Shown one piece after another: positions 53,717 to 64,000 of a DNA stretch of 64,000 nucleotides. This stretch comes from Linnemannia hyalina (lineage: Eukaryota; Mortierellomycota; Mortierellomycetes; Mortierellales; Mortierellaceae): contig JAHRHY010000014.1 of assembly GCA_019671135.1 (NCBI GenBank), positions 1,362,001 through 1,426,000 of the forward strand, in the 5' to 3' direction. The notes beneath the pieces are model-generated. The model did no database searches and was not told the origin of the DNA. It saw only the letters and a program-made list of their open reading frames with translations. The first letter of the stretch is position 1, and each line of letters starts with the position of its first letter. A program made the translations under genes and the position numbers.

Positions 53717-56700
53717 ATGTCCTCCTCGTCACCCCAGGGCAATTCGCCTTCACCCCCTCCCGCGCCTTCCTCCGCTCCTCTAGGACATCCGGAAATAACT
53801 GTCGATGGGCAGCGTGTCCTTTCTCAAATCGAGAACACCGCACCGCTTGGACGTGCGTCGTCAAAGTCGAGTGACATTCCGACAATCGCTCAAGGATTGG
53901 CCACCATCCAGCCCGGACCAGCCAGCTCGTTGAACCACCTTGGTCATCGCACCACAAGGGATGTTGCCGCGGACGTTGATCATGGACCAGGTGACACCAG
54001 TGATGCCAAGTCGGTATCCTCGGGCCGTTCGTCGAAGTCTGGATTCAGGAAACGTTTGTCGAGATTTTTCAAGGGAGACCCCAAAGTCAAGGACACTGTT
54101 CCCGCCTCGGTAGCCTCATCAGCGCCTGTTGCGCTCGTTAGAGCTGAGGAACACGTCCAGTCTGCCGCACCTGACCGTAACGCCGTGCCTGTCTCGTTGG
54201 GACTGCACTCACCAGCACAATCCGCTGAAATGTCGTCCACGCTACCCATTATCCCAGCTGCCCATCCGCAACCGAATACTGCTGCAAATGGAACCCTCCG
54301 CGTAGACATCTTTCCCGAAAACGTTATCAAACCAATCTACAAAGCCGACTTGCCCAAGCCGCATGCTCGCGTTGACAAGACCCCACAGCTTGTCTACTGC
54401 TGTAGTGTGCTCTCCAAGGCTCAAGGACCGCTGCAGCCGACCTCAGACAGCGATGTCTCTCTAGGTCCCCCCCTCGACGACAAGGAGAAGGAATGGGTTC
54501 AGCTCATTGATCCAATCTTGCAGGACCGATATCGATGGCTTGTCGAGCAGTTGGTCAGAGCGTTTAACGACAACTCACTCAAAGCATCTGATGTGGTCAC
54601 CGAGATCGTTCTTGTTGGTCCCATCCTTGACCGCGAAACCTACCGCAGCCTGCTCTCTTGCTTCATCTCCAACTTTGAGCAGACAACAGCACTGGATGTC
54701 ACTCTGCTCCAAGGTCTTGTGCAACTGGTCGAGTGCGCCTCATCTGGATACCTTGTCGACGATGATCTGGTGAGGATCGCCAATGTTCTCTCCAAGGAGC
54801 TGTCGATTACCCACATTGGCACGAGCGACCACCCCTTGCACCTGACATTGTCGCTCGCTCGAGTTCTTGATGTGATGGTGGCTGGCAAGGTTAAGGATCT
54901 GAACCGTGAACGAGACCATCAGCCGATGCTGCAACTCCTAGACGGCCTGAAGGACAACGAGAATGTCGTCCAAAGGTACGAGGCAACCTACGCCTACCAG
55001 GCTCTCCAGTATGCACCAGATGACGAGACTCCGCTCCAAGTGCTGTGGAGATATGCCAAGGTAGCAGCGGCGGGTGCAGGTGCAGTGTCGAGTGCTTTCA
55101 AGTTGGATCCAGAGGGACTCCTCAAAGGCATCGAGAGTCTTCAAGAGATCGGTGCAGCGGCTGTTGGAGCTGTTAGCGCAGGAATTGAGGTCGTCGAGGC
55201 CCTACGTGTTGGAGCTGATGGTGTCGTCCGCGCATCAGAGAACAAGTTCGACTTTATGAAGAAGCGCTCGTGGTATCTCGCCCTTCAAGGAACGGCCCTC
55301 TTCATCCACCAGGGACGACTTTCGGACTTTAACCTAGTCGTCAGCCAGGCGCCTTGCTGCAACAACGCCAACTTTCAATGGGGGATTTGTCGCCAGCTTG
55401 GAGAGATTGCAGTCGACCCGCTCTGGGATGTTCATGTCCGCCTGCAGTCCGTCGACTTTCTGGGTGAACTATACAGAAGCGGCTCTGACTGGAAACCGCA
55501 TGTCGATGTCAAGCGCTGGATCCTCACCATCCTCATTCAGATCTTGGGGATATCGGATGTCTCTGTCAAGGATTGTGCTGTTGCTTTGTTGCTAGACCTG
55601 AAGAAGGATGATGCCACCGAGTTTCTTGGCTCTTTTTCGCTAAGCAGACGCCTCCTCCTGCCAACAGCCTCTCCACTTCTCGCCCAAGTCCAAGAGATCA
55701 TCAAAGTTGAATATGACCTGCACGTCTTGAGGTTGATGAGGATTGACGACTACAGGCAGGCAGTTTACATCGACCCCATGGCCAAACTCAACCTCCAAGA
55801 CACGGACGACCATCTGTTCCCTCTCATGGACAAGGTCAAGGACTTTCTTGCCAGCGACACTCAGGTCATGCTTGTTCTTGGGGACTCGGGAGCAGGTAAA
55901 TCGACATTCAATCGTCACCTGGAACATAAGCTCTGGCAGGAGTACAAAACAGGAGGCCGCATCCCGCTTTTCATCAACTTGCCATCCCTCGAGCGACCAG
56001 AGAGGGATTTGGTTGCGGAGCAATTGAGGACCTACAACTTTTTGGAGGACCAGATTCGTGAGTTGAAGCTGCACCGCCAATTCGCATTGATCTGTGATGG
56101 ATACGACGAGAGCCAACTTACAGTCAATTTGCATACCACCAACTTCTTCAACCAGTATGGGCAGTGGGATGTCAAGTTGCTTATTACCTGTCGCACGCAG
56201 TATCTCGGACGTGATTATCGGAGTCGCTTTGAGCCCAAGACGGTGGATCGGTCTGCTCGCGTCGCCAACGATCTTTTCCAACAAGCCGTCATCGCTCCGT
56301 TCAGCAGGGAGCAGATCGAAGACTATGTGGAGCATTATGTTCCTCTCGAGCCGCGCACCTGGGTCAAGAAGGATTACATGGACAAGCTGGAGGCTATCCC
56401 CAATCTGATGGATCTTGTTAGAAACCCATTCCTCCTTACCTTGTCACTGGAGGCCCTTCCTACCGTCGTGCAAGGGAAATTCGACCTCTCCAGGCTTCGA
56501 ATCACTCGCGCGGAGCTGTACGACACCTTTGTGGTACATTGGATGGCTGTCAACAAGCGTCGCCTGCAGGATCAACATTTGAGCGAGAGCAGTCAGACAG
56601 CACTTGACTTCCTCTGTGACGACGGGTTCGAGCGCAACGGTATTTTGTACCAGATGGATCTGGCGGCGTCCATCTTTCAGAAGCAGGATGGCAGACCTGT

Positions 56701-59254
56701 CGTTAATTACACTCATTTGAGAGACAGGAACACATGGAAGACTCAGTTCTTTGGCGTTGATCCTGATACGGCGCTCCTTCGAGATTCCAGCCTGCTGAGT
56801 CGTACCGGCAATCAATACCGCTTTGTCCACCGCTCCGTGTTGGAATACTTTTTCTCTTGCACCATCTCTGGGCCTATCAAGGAGCATGATGAATTTGATC
56901 CGCCTGTCCATCGCGAAACCTCCGCCGCCTCACCAACTATCAGCGCCCACCCGCTATCTCAGAGGAACCTTGTCAAAGAACCCTCGATCATCCAGTTTCT
57001 GGCGGAGCGCGTGCAGCTGGACTCTGGATTCAAGGACGAGCTTCTCGCCATCATTGAGCTATCCAAGACCGACGACCAAGCAGCTCGAGCCGCTGCGAAC
57101 GCCATAACGATCTTGGTCAAGGCAGGAGTACGCTTCAACGGAGCCGATCTTCGGGGTATTCGAATTCCTGGAGCGGACATGTCTGGAGGCCAGTTCGACT
57201 CTGCACAACTGCAGGAGGCTGACTTGACGGAGGTCAACTTCACCAAGAGCTGGATTCGTCAGGCGGACTTCACCAAGGTGCAGATGGAGAGAGTTCAGTT
57301 CGGGGAGGTGGCGTACCTTAAGGAGGATGATGCGGTGTACTCGTGCGCCTATTCACCTGACGGAACATCTCTCGCTGTAGGTCTGGGAGACCGCCGCATC
57401 AACATTTACGACACCTCCACATGGGTAGTGACTCGCACTTTTGAAGGGCATCAAGATGGTATTAGGAGCATTTCCTATTCGCCTACCAGTCTTCAACTTC
57501 TTTCAGGCAGCTACGACAAGACAGTACGATTGTGGGACTGCGAGAGTGGCTCATGCATTTTTGTTCTAGAGGGGCATACCGAAAATGTGTTTACTGTGGC
57601 ATTTTCACCCTCTGGCAAGCAGGTCGCGTCGGCTGGGGACGACATGACTGTAAGGCTATGGGATGTTCAGACAGGCGCCAATCTATTCAACTTGACCGAT
57701 CACACTAAGTGGATTCGTAGTATTTCCTACTCACCCGATGGACATGAGGTTGTATCTGTTGGCGACGATGATATGATCCGGTTCTTTGACACACAGACAG
57801 GACAGCCAGGAGAAGTCTGGGAGAGTCAAAGTGAGTTGATGGATAGCGTCGCGTGCTCCCCTGGAGGCCTAGAGATTGCCGTAGGGGATGGCAATGGGGA
57901 GTTAGTGCTCTACAATGCAGCTACCGGCAAGCCAACGAGGAATTGGAAGGCCCATGGCTCCAATATCGCGTGTGTAACGTTTTCACCGAACAGCCAATGG
58001 ATCGCCACATGCAGTTGGGACTACACGGTGAAGGTCTGGAGCGCAGCAACAGGATCGGTCCTTTTTGTCTTTACAGGTCATAGTGCTACTGTCAGTCAAG
58101 TAGCCTTTTCGCCAAACGGACTCCAACTTGCCTCATGTAGTTTTGACAGCACCATTCGACTCTGGGATGTGAGCTCGTTGGGTACAGGTATGGACATAGA
58201 GGGCGGATCCGACCCGTTGACGAGCGTATTATTTTCCCCAGACGGTCGAGTTCTCTTTTGTGGTACCAACTCGGGAGCAGTGCGGCAGTATGATGCAGTC
58301 ACTGGAGAGTCTGGTCCTTTCGTTGTTTACGGAGACAAACCTGTCAGATGCCTAGCAGTCCCCCCGGATGGTCTTCGAATCGCGTCAGTAGGAACGGACT
58401 ACAAAGTCGTCACTGTGTGGGACATTGGAACAGGTCAAGTCGACGTTGTCTTGCGCGGCCACACAGAATACGTGAACGTCGTGGCCTTTTCAGCCGACAG
58501 CCGCTGGATTGCCACGGGCAGTGTCGACAACACAGTGCGACTATGGGACGCTCGCTCAGGGAGACTGGACCGCGTGCTTAAAGGCCATACCGAGACAGTT
58601 GTTTGTTTGGTGTTCTCGCCGAACAGCCATGAAATTTTGTCGGGAAGCCAGGATGGGACTATTCGAGCCTGGGATTTGGACAGTGGTGGGTGTAGAGTCG
58701 TTGTGGTTGATGGCGGAAGTATATATGATTGGATTTTATCGACTTCACCCAATGGCTTGAGGGTTGCTTCTATAAGCGATTACACAGAGGCTGTTGACGT
58801 TTGGGACGCGGAGAGCTGGCGTCCCCAACAAAGGCTGGAGCACGACTACGACGACAACATACAATGCATTTCATTCTCGTCCTGTGGGCAATGGGTGGGC
58901 GTAGGCTTTGGCCGTTCGGTTCAGCTCTGGAATTTCGTCGCTGACACGTCGGCGGAAGGAGGAGGTGGAGAATGGAAATGTTCGGGGAGTATCCGAGATA
59001 TCTTTGGAGATGTCAAAAGCATTGCTTGGAAACCCGACACGCTGGAGTTTAGCATCGGATGTAAGAATGGGTGCCTTCAAGTGTGGAGACTGGTGGAGAC
59101 GTTGGCGTTGTCGGATGCATGGTCGACTCAGTTGGTTTGGAGCGCTGGAAATCCTGTTCTAGCTGCCTCGGATGCTGTTTTTGCCGATGCTATTGGTCTC
59201 TCCTCAGTCAATCAGCAATTGCTTACTCAACGTTGCAAGGGTGCTGCTGCTTAA
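53717..59254 (+). CDS. NACHT-pentapeptide-WD40 NLR-like protein, copy 5
   Basis: Complete, intronless, 1845 residues from MSSSSP at 53717 (in-frame ATG at 53699 possible). The first 190 residues are nearly identical to copy 4, and it shares copy 4's alternative winged-helix block (about 56560-56815). NACHT motifs GDSGAGKST and LICDGYDES are intact; the pentapeptide-like stretch and full WD40 region follow, with blade-face residues different from copy 4 (for example GHTENVFTVAF against GHTNEVWTVAF). The C-terminus NQQLLTQRCKGAAA matches copies 1-3 rather than copy 4. A member of the same presumed recognition family; it diverges from P5 and is tail to tail with P6. Confidence 0.95.
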   Translation: MSSSSPQGNSPSPPPAPSSAPLGHPEITVDGQRVLSQIENTAPLGRASSKSSDIPTIAQGLATIQPGPASSLNHLGHRTTRDVAADVDHGPGDTSDAKSVSSGRSSKSGFRKRLSRFFKGDPKVKDTVPASVASSAPVALVRAEEHVQSAAPDRNAVPVSLGLHSPAQSAEMSSTLPIIPAAHPQPNTAANGTLRVDIFPENVIKPIYKADLPKPHARVDKTPQLVYCCSVLSKAQGPLQPTSDSDVSLGPPLDDKEKEWVQLIDPILQDRYRWLVEQLVRAFNDNSLKASDVVTEIVLVGPILDRETYRSLLSCFISNFEQTTALDVTLLQGLVQLVECASSGYLVDDDLVRIANVLSKELSITHIGTSDHPLHLTLSLARVLDVMVAGKVKDLNRERDHQPMLQLLDGLKDNENVVQRYEATYAYQALQYAPDDETPLQVLWRYAKVAAAGAGAVSSAFKLDPEGLLKGIESLQEIGAAAVGAVSAGIEVVEALRVGADGVVRASENKFDFMKKRSWYLALQGTALFIHQGRLSDFNLVVSQAPCCNNANFQWGICRQLGEIAVDPLWDVHVRLQSVDFLGELYRSGSDWKPHVDVKRWILTILIQILGISDVSVKDCAVALLLDLKKDDATEFLGSFSLSRRLLLPTASPLLAQVQEIIKVEYDLHVLRLMRIDDYRQAVYIDPMAKLNLQDTDDHLFPLMDKVKDFLASDTQVMLVLGDSGAGKSTFNRHLEHKLWQEYKTGGRIPLFINLPSLERPERDLVAEQLRTYNFLEDQIRELKLHRQFALICDGYDESQLTVNLHTTNFFNQYGQWDVKLLITCRTQYLGRDYRSRFEPKTVDRSARVANDLFQQAVIAPFSREQIEDYVEHYVPLEPRTWVKKDYMDKLEAIPNLMDLVRNPFLLTLSLEALPTVVQGKFDLSRLRITRAELYDTFVVHWMAVNKRRLQDQHLSESSQTALDFLCDDGFERNGILYQMDLAASIFQKQDGRPVVNYTHLRDRNTWKTQFFGVDPDTALLRDSSLLSRTGNQYRFVHRSVLEYFFSCTISGPIKEHDEFDPPVHRETSAASPTISAHPLSQRNLVKEPSIIQFLAERVQLDSGFKDELLAIIELSKTDDQAARAAANAITILVKAGVRFNGADLRGIRIPGADMSGGQFDSAQLQEADLTEVNFTKSWIRQADFTKVQMERVQFGEVAYLKEDDAVYSCAYSPDGTSLAVGLGDRRINIYDTSTWVVTRTFEGHQDGIRSISYSPTSLQLLSGSYDKTVRLWDCESGSCIFVLEGHTENVFTVAFSPSGKQVASAGDDMTVRLWDVQTGANLFNLTDHTKWIRSISYSPDGHEVVSVGDDDMIRFFDTQTGQPGEVWESQSELMDSVACSPGGLEIAVGDGNGELVLYNAATGKPTRNWKAHGSNIACVTFSPNSQWIATCSWDYTVKVWSAATGSVLFVFTGHSATVSQVAFSPNGLQLASCSFDSTIRLWDVSSLGTGMDIEGGSDPLTSVLFSPDGRVLFCGTNSGAVRQYDAVTGESGPFVVYGDKPVRCLAVPPDGLRIASVGTDYKVVTVWDIGTGQVDVVLRGHTEYVNVVAFSADSRWIATGSVDNTVRLWDARSGRLDRVLKGHTETVVCLVFSPNSHEILSGSQDGTIRAWDLDSGGCRVVVVDGGSIYDWILSTSPNGLRVASISDYTEAVDVWDAESWRPQQRLEHDYDDNIQCISFSSCGQWVGVGFGRSVQLWNFVADTSAEGGGGEWKCSGSIRDIFGDVKSIAWKPDTLEFSIGCKNGCLQVWRLVETLALSDAWSTQLVWSAGNPVLAASDAVFADAIGLSSVNQQLLTQRCKGAAA

Positions 59255-59467
59255 ACAACATAGTCCATAACATATTTTTTTTTCATGTAGAGAGACATTA
59301 GGCATGTTCGTTGGTAGCCTTTCAATTTTTACTGAAGGCGATGGCGCAAATCAATAGCAAATCGTATTTTTGATCATTGAATGCGATGCATGTTTTTTAA
59401 TCATGAGAGTGTTGATGAGAGTGTTGCTGAGATACGTTTGGTACAAAGAATAAAAGAGAACAGCATA

Positions 59468-60350
59468 CTACTTTGAAGTACCATCCGAATCCCATGTCCT
59501 TCTCTCAAACCCATTCAACCCATCGTGATAATCTCGATAAGTCTCATACACCTCCTCCTGGGTATTCATCACAAACGACCTAATCTGAACCACAGGCTCC
59601 CTCAACGGCTCCCCCGCTATTAGTACAAAATGCGCTGCCTCATCTTTTGTCTGCACCCTGACGGTGCTGGTACTATCCTCGGAGAAGATGAGGGTATGAT
59701 GCACTTTTGCCCCGGTCTCGCTGCTCGGATCCCAGATGTATGCAGTGCCGTTGAGAAAGTAAATGAATCCGTTGTATGTTGTCGGGATGGTTTGGGTGAC
59801 GGTTTGGTTCTTGTGCATCTTGAGGTCGAAAAACATTTGTCGGGGTGCGGGTATAGATTTGAGACTTGACACCGTGCGAGTCTCCTGCGATGACCTTGAT
59901 AGCAACTCTATCCTGGGGTCTAGCGCGTGGTATCTGAGCGTCCAATAGTCCCTGATACTGTGGTTCACACATCTTTGTGCTCTTTCGTCAAACTGATCCA
60001 CAGTTGCAGTCCACGAGCGCGGGTGTGAGATTTGTCAGGCATCTCAGAATGACCAGCAGTCATGTACGGCAAGTCTCTTGGCCCAATGGCCTCCTTGTGT
60101 CCTGCGAAGTTCCTTGTACTGGAATTATCCCTCGAGCATTAGTCACTGTTTCGAATACGTGGTGGGGGCGGTCATGGAAGCCGCCGCTCTTGTCGACAGG
60201 AAACTCGTTAAACATGAGGAACGGGTCGTGGTTGCGGAACCTAAGGCGTCCTATAAACCGACGGACATGGGCGCCGACTCATTCGAGTTATTCGCTAGAG
60301 AGGACGCAGCATGTAATGTAGCGGGAGAAGGGGGTTGATGTAGCAGCCAT
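59468..60350 (-). pseudogene. Pirin pseudogene P6
   Basis: From ATG at 60350 (MAATSTPFSRYITCCVLSSE) it meets TAA and TGA, then reads RRFIGRL, NHDPFLMFNEFPVDKSGGF, HDRPHHVFE with the metal motif degraded, and becomes frameshifted; the last 170 or so codons (60001-59468) are an open second-cupin frame ending ERRTWDSDGTSK. The front half resembles P4, the back half resembles P1/P2, so it is a mosaic like P1 with a different switch point. It diverges from NLR6. Confidence 0.82.
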
Positions 60351-62095
60351 GCTGTTGTATTGTCGTTGTTTTGAATAAGGAATAGTAGCTGTATGGATGT
60401 GAGTTGTGGAAATGGCTGCAGTCGAGTGAACGAGTGATGTTTTTTGGTTTAGATGAAGAAGTGAGCTGAAGATCAGTCGCTCTATACTTTTTTGATGCTC
60501 GATGAATTGATCAATTGACCAAAGTTCGGAAAATCGGATGGCTTAGATATCCTTTCATGATTTAAGCATTGCACATGTCTGCCCAAGAAGCAGGTCTCAC
60601 ACAATAATAGAAAGATAACTCCCAGATACGGATGAAGTCCAAGAGTCCTGAACCACTATCGTCCATGTACTGCAGGTCACCTAGGTCACCATTGACTGTA
60701 ACACATTATGTGAGAATAAAGACACCTCTCCCACAACATCGTGCTCAATTTCTGTGTCGTTTTGGATAACTTTCGTCGACACCAAATCCATCTCACCCAG
60801 CTCGATCAGTAGCCAATGCTGTGCCTGAAAAGAAGACACGTATGGGTTATATGGATTGCAAGACAGTTAGTTGTGAATACTTGAACAAGGCCAAGCTGCT
60901 GCCTCCGAACTACAAACTTCACACCTTGGCCTTTCATTAAGAGGTCCACGGTTTGGTCTTTGCGTTCTCTGTTGAGGTGCAAAATATAATCATATGGCAA
61001 ATTTCGCTATGGCAAGGAAGAAAAGGAAAAGCAAGATGGAGGGGCGTTCGTGCATGAGATGCATGAGTGGTCAGAGCCCAGACAAAGCAAGAAAGGAAAG
61101 TACCCCCAAGGGCGACCTTACTATTTCCTTTTTCTTTTCTCTTTGGCTCACTCCCTTTTGTTACTCGCACTTCTGGATTCGACATTCAGCACGTTTTTCA
61201 CATTGTGAATTCACCTTGCCTTTGTTCATTCACCACCTCGTTACTCCACTACCAACATCAACGCAGACACATACCGTTCCATCCTCTTGCTCGCTCGTCG
61301 AGGACCTCAACCGCAACTCAACTCAACAAAACAAAACAAAAATCAACAGAAAAAGGCTCGTCTCAACGTTGCAGAGGTATGTCCTTCCCAACAAGCCATC
61401 AGGTGTGAACCAATGTGTGTGAATCGATGTGTGTGTGTCGCTGTATCAAGGATGGAGAACGAGACTTTTACACAATGCTAATGCAGATTGAAACGCACAT
61501 TGATACCTCTCCTGCCAGGAACATCCGAACTCACCAAAAGCCCTCATAGCCGCGACTCACTCAGAAACAATAAGCTAGTGTCCCTCTCATCTCAAGGTAA
61601 GGAAAAGATCGTGTGAATAAACAGGAGCAGGAGAAGATTCTTCAATTACTCCTTCGCTTCCTTCAGGACTTCGTATTGATAAACTCATCCCCCGTTGGAC
61701 ATGTATTTGGTATCAAGGACAAGACAACTTTTCTGCTTGCTACACACTCGAAAATCAAAAACAATAAAACCAAAAAGATCGACACAAAGTCCACGACCAG
61801 TAAGCGTGAGAGGACAAACACAGCAAACGAAAAGTGCAATTGCCAGCTGTTCTTAAGCTAAACACGATTCTAACTGATATCACCAATGTCTTATGTTCTT
61901 TGCTCATAGCTTCGCACTCTCATACCAGCCATCCATCCGCTCCTTCTCAACCCTTTACCAGCGGTCAAGTCAATCTTTAAGCAAACGCAAGGTAAAAAAA
62001 GAGCGAGTAATTATTATGATTGATATACTTATTTCAACAGAGTTGTCAAGACAATTAACCTAGGCCATCCATGCTTGATGTGTGTAGTTGTAACC
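60351..62095. promoter_or_regulatory. Divergent intergenic region between pirin P6 and NLR6
   Basis: The most diverged copy of the shared module: palindrome at 61197-61214, the degraded AATAAA block near 60950-60990, donor-like sites near 61371 and 61596, and a possible 49-nt leader intron at 61992-62040 (GTAAAA...TTTCAACAG). No gene is supported. Confidence 0.55.
61197..61214. promoter_or_regulatory. Composite palindrome, NLR6 intergenic copy
   Basis: TTCACATTGTGAATTCAC, conserved although the surrounding sequence has diverged from the other units. Confidence 0.5.
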
Positions 62096-64000
62096 ATGTC
62101 CTCCTCGTCACCCCAGGGCAATTCGCCTTCACCCCCTCCCGCGCCTTCCTCCGCTCCCCCAGGACATCCGGAAATAACTGTCGATGGGCAGCTTGTCCTT
62201 TCTCAACTCGAGGACAACGCAACGCTTGGACGTGCGTCGTCAAAGTCGAGTGACTCTCCGACAATCGATCAAGGATTGGCCACCGTTCAGCTTGGACCTG
62301 CCAACCTGTTGAACCTCCTTGGTCATCGCGCCACAAGGGCTGTTGCCACAGACGTTGATCATGGACCAGGTGACACCAGCGATGCCAGGTCGGTATCCAT
62401 GGGCCGTTCGTCAAAGTTTGGATTCAAGAAACGCTTATTGAGATTTTTCAAGGGCGACCCCAAAGTCGAAGAAAATGTTCCCGCCTCGGTAGCCTCATCA
62501 GCGCCTGCTATACTGGTTGGAATTGAGGTACGCATCCAGTCAGCCGCACCTGATCGTAACACCGTACCTGTCTCGTTGGGACTGCACTCACCAGCACATT
62601 CCACTGAAATGTCGTCTACGCCACTCGTTGTCCCAGCTACCCAGCCGCAGCCGAGCCCTGCTGTGAGTGGAACCCTCCGCGTAGACATCTTCCCCGAAAA
62701 TGTTATCAACCCCACCTACAAGACCGACTTGCCCAAGCCGCATGCTCGTGTTGACAAGACCCCGCAGCTTGTCTACTGCTGTAGTGTGCTCTCCAAGGTT
62801 CCAGGACCGTTGCAACCAAACTCAGACTGCGATGTCTCTCAGGATTCGCCTCTCGACGACAAGGAGAAGGAATGGGTTCGGCTCATTGACCCCGTCTTGC
62901 AGGACCGATATCGATGGCTTGTCGAGCAGTTGGTCAGAGCGTTCGCTGACAATCCACTCAAGACATCTGATGTGGTCACCGAGATTGTTCTTGTTGGTTC
63001 CGTCCTTGACCGCGGTACCTACCGCAGCTTGCTCTCTTGTTTCATCTCCAACTTTGAACAGACAACAGCATTGGATGTCACTCTGCTCCAGGGTCTTGTG
63101 CAACTGGTCGAGTGCGCCTCATCTGGATACCTTGTTGACGATGATTTGGTTAGGATCGCCACTGTTCTCTCCAAGGAGCTGTGGATCACCCACATTGGCA
63201 CGAGCGACCACCCCTTGCACCTGACATTGTCGCTCGCTCGAGTTCTTGATGTGATGGTGGCTGGCAAGGTTAAGGATCTGAACCGTGAACGAGACCATCA
63301 GCCGATGCTGCAACTCTTGGACGGTCTGAAGAACAGCGACAATGTTGTCCAGAGGTACGAGGCAACTTACGCCTACCAGGCTCTCCAGTATGCACCTGAC
63401 GGCGAGACTCCGCTCCAGGTGCTGTGGAGATATGCCAAGGTTGCAGCGGCGGGTGCAGGCGCAGTGTCGAGTGCTTTCAAGTTGGATCCAGAGGGACTCC
63501 TCAAAGGCATCGAGAGTCTTCAAGAGATCGGTACAGGGGTTACGGGAGCTATCAGCACTAGAATTAGGGTTATTAAGAGCCTTCGTATTGGTACTAATGG
63601 GGTCGTCTGGGCATCAGAGAACAAGTTCGACTTTATGAAGAAACGCTCGTGGTACCTCGCCCTTCAAGGGACGGCCCTCTTCATCCGCCAGGGAGGACTT
63701 TCGGACTTTAACCTAGTCGTCAGCCAGGCGCCTTGCCGCCACAACGCCAACTTTCAATGGGGGATTTGTCGCCAGGTCGGAGAGATTGCAGTCGACCCGC
63801 TCTGGGATGTTCTTGTCCGTCAACAGGCCGTCGACTTTCTAGGCGAGTTGTTCAGGAGTGGTGCTCACTGGAAACCGCATGTCGATGTCAAGCGCTGGAT
63901 CCTCACCATCCTCATCCAGATCTCGGGGATGTCGGATGTCTCTATCACGGATCGTGCAGTTGCTTTGCTGCTAGACCTGAAGAAGGGCGATATCGCCGAG
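62096..64000 (+). CDS. NACHT-pentapeptide-WD40 NLR-like protein, copy 6 (3' partial)
   Basis: Starts MSSSSPQGNSPSPPP at 62096 and is open without a stop to the window end, 635 codons, so only the disordered tail and helical domain are seen; NACHT and WD40 should follow downstream. The upstream ATG at 62071 is out of frame, which supports MSSSSP as the family start. The helical domain is close to copies 4 and 5 except for a patch at about 63530-63612 where the Gly/Ala-rich helix is altered by many G-to-A-type changes (reads TGVTGAISTRIRVIKSLRIG). Copy status beyond the window is unknown. Confidence 0.9.
   Translation, partial: MSSSSPQGNSPSPPPAPSSAPPGHPEITVDGQLVLSQLEDNATLGRASSKSSDSPTIDQGLATVQLGPANLLNLLGHRATRAVATDVDHGPGDTSDARSVSMGRSSKFGFKKRLLRFFKGDPKVEENVPASVASSAPAILVGIEVRIQSAAPDRNTVPVSLGLHSPAHSTEMSSTPLVVPATQPQPSPAVSGTLRVDIFPENVINPTYKTDLPKPHARVDKTPQLVYCCSVLSKVPGPLQPNSDCDVSQDSPLDDKEKEWVRLIDPVLQDRYRWLVEQLVRAFADNPLKTSDVVTEIVLVGSVLDRGTYRSLLSCFISNFEQTTALDVTLLQGLVQLVECASSGYLVDDDLVRIATVLSKELWITHIGTSDHPLHLTLSLARVLDVMVAGKVKDLNRERDHQPMLQLLDGLKNSDNVVQRYEATYAYQALQYAPDGETPLQVLWRYAKVAAAGAGAVSSAFKLDPEGLLKGIESLQEIGTGVTGAISTRIRVIKSLRIGTNGVVWASENKFDFMKKRSWYLALQGTALFIRQGGLSDFNLVVSQAPCRHNANFQWGICRQVGEIAVDPLWDVLVRQQAVDFLGELFRSGAHWKPHVDVKRWILTILIQISGMSDVSITDRAVALLLDLKKGDIAE

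Overview
The window looks like chromosomal DNA of a filamentous fungus. Genes carry short GT-AG introns, one regulator has a fungal Zn2Cys6 cluster, the SAGA subunit is of Spt7 type, and long NACHT-WD40 (STAND/NLR-like) genes dominate. The style of the NLR N-terminus and the very large tandem NLR family suggest an early-diverging lineage such as Mortierellomycota; this is an inference from family resemblance, not proven here.

Layout. A tandem array fills about 1-13.5 kb and 31-64 kb. The repeating unit is a pirin-type cupin gene on one strand, a 1.7-2.0 kb shared divergent intergenic region, and an NLR gene of about 1840-1865 codons on the other strand. There are six NLR copies: NLR1 (5' cut by the window), NLR2, NLR3 (inverted), NLR4, NLR5 and NLR6 (3' cut by the window). 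There are six pirin copies, P1-P6. Every NLR seems open, whereas only pirin P2 (12474-13466) is intact and the other five are broken. Units abut so that each NLR 3' end faces the 3' end of the next pirin about 200 bp away.

The array is split by a conventional block (14-31 kb): an O-acetylhomoserine sulfhydrylase gene of five exons, a Zn2Cys6 transcription factor, and a six-exon Spt7-like gene with bromodomain, histone fold and a very long charged tail. The intergenic spaces there are rich in homopolymers and microsatellites. On its far side the array resumes in inverted orientation (NLR3/P3), with a 31094-31509 MITE-like insertion and a remnant of array sequence at the breakpoint. P3 and P4 then converge across unrelated sequence and the array continues forward. 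A decayed DIRS-like tyrosine-recombinase retroelement (about 48.5-51.0 kb) separates NLR4 from P5, whose 3' half is lost.

The NLRs share an order of parts: Ser/Pro-rich tail, helical N-terminal domain, NACHT NTPase, winged-helix region, pentapeptide-like stretch, and a long WD40 propeller. Copies differ mostly at a few propeller-face residues per WD40 blade and in one sharply bounded block next to the NACHT. This is what would be expected of a diversifying recognition family (non-self or heterokaryon-incompatibility-like), but no ligand or partner can be read from sequence. The most notable signals are the recurring divergent pirin/NLR pairing and an 18-bp composite palindrome conserved in all five divergent intergenic regions.
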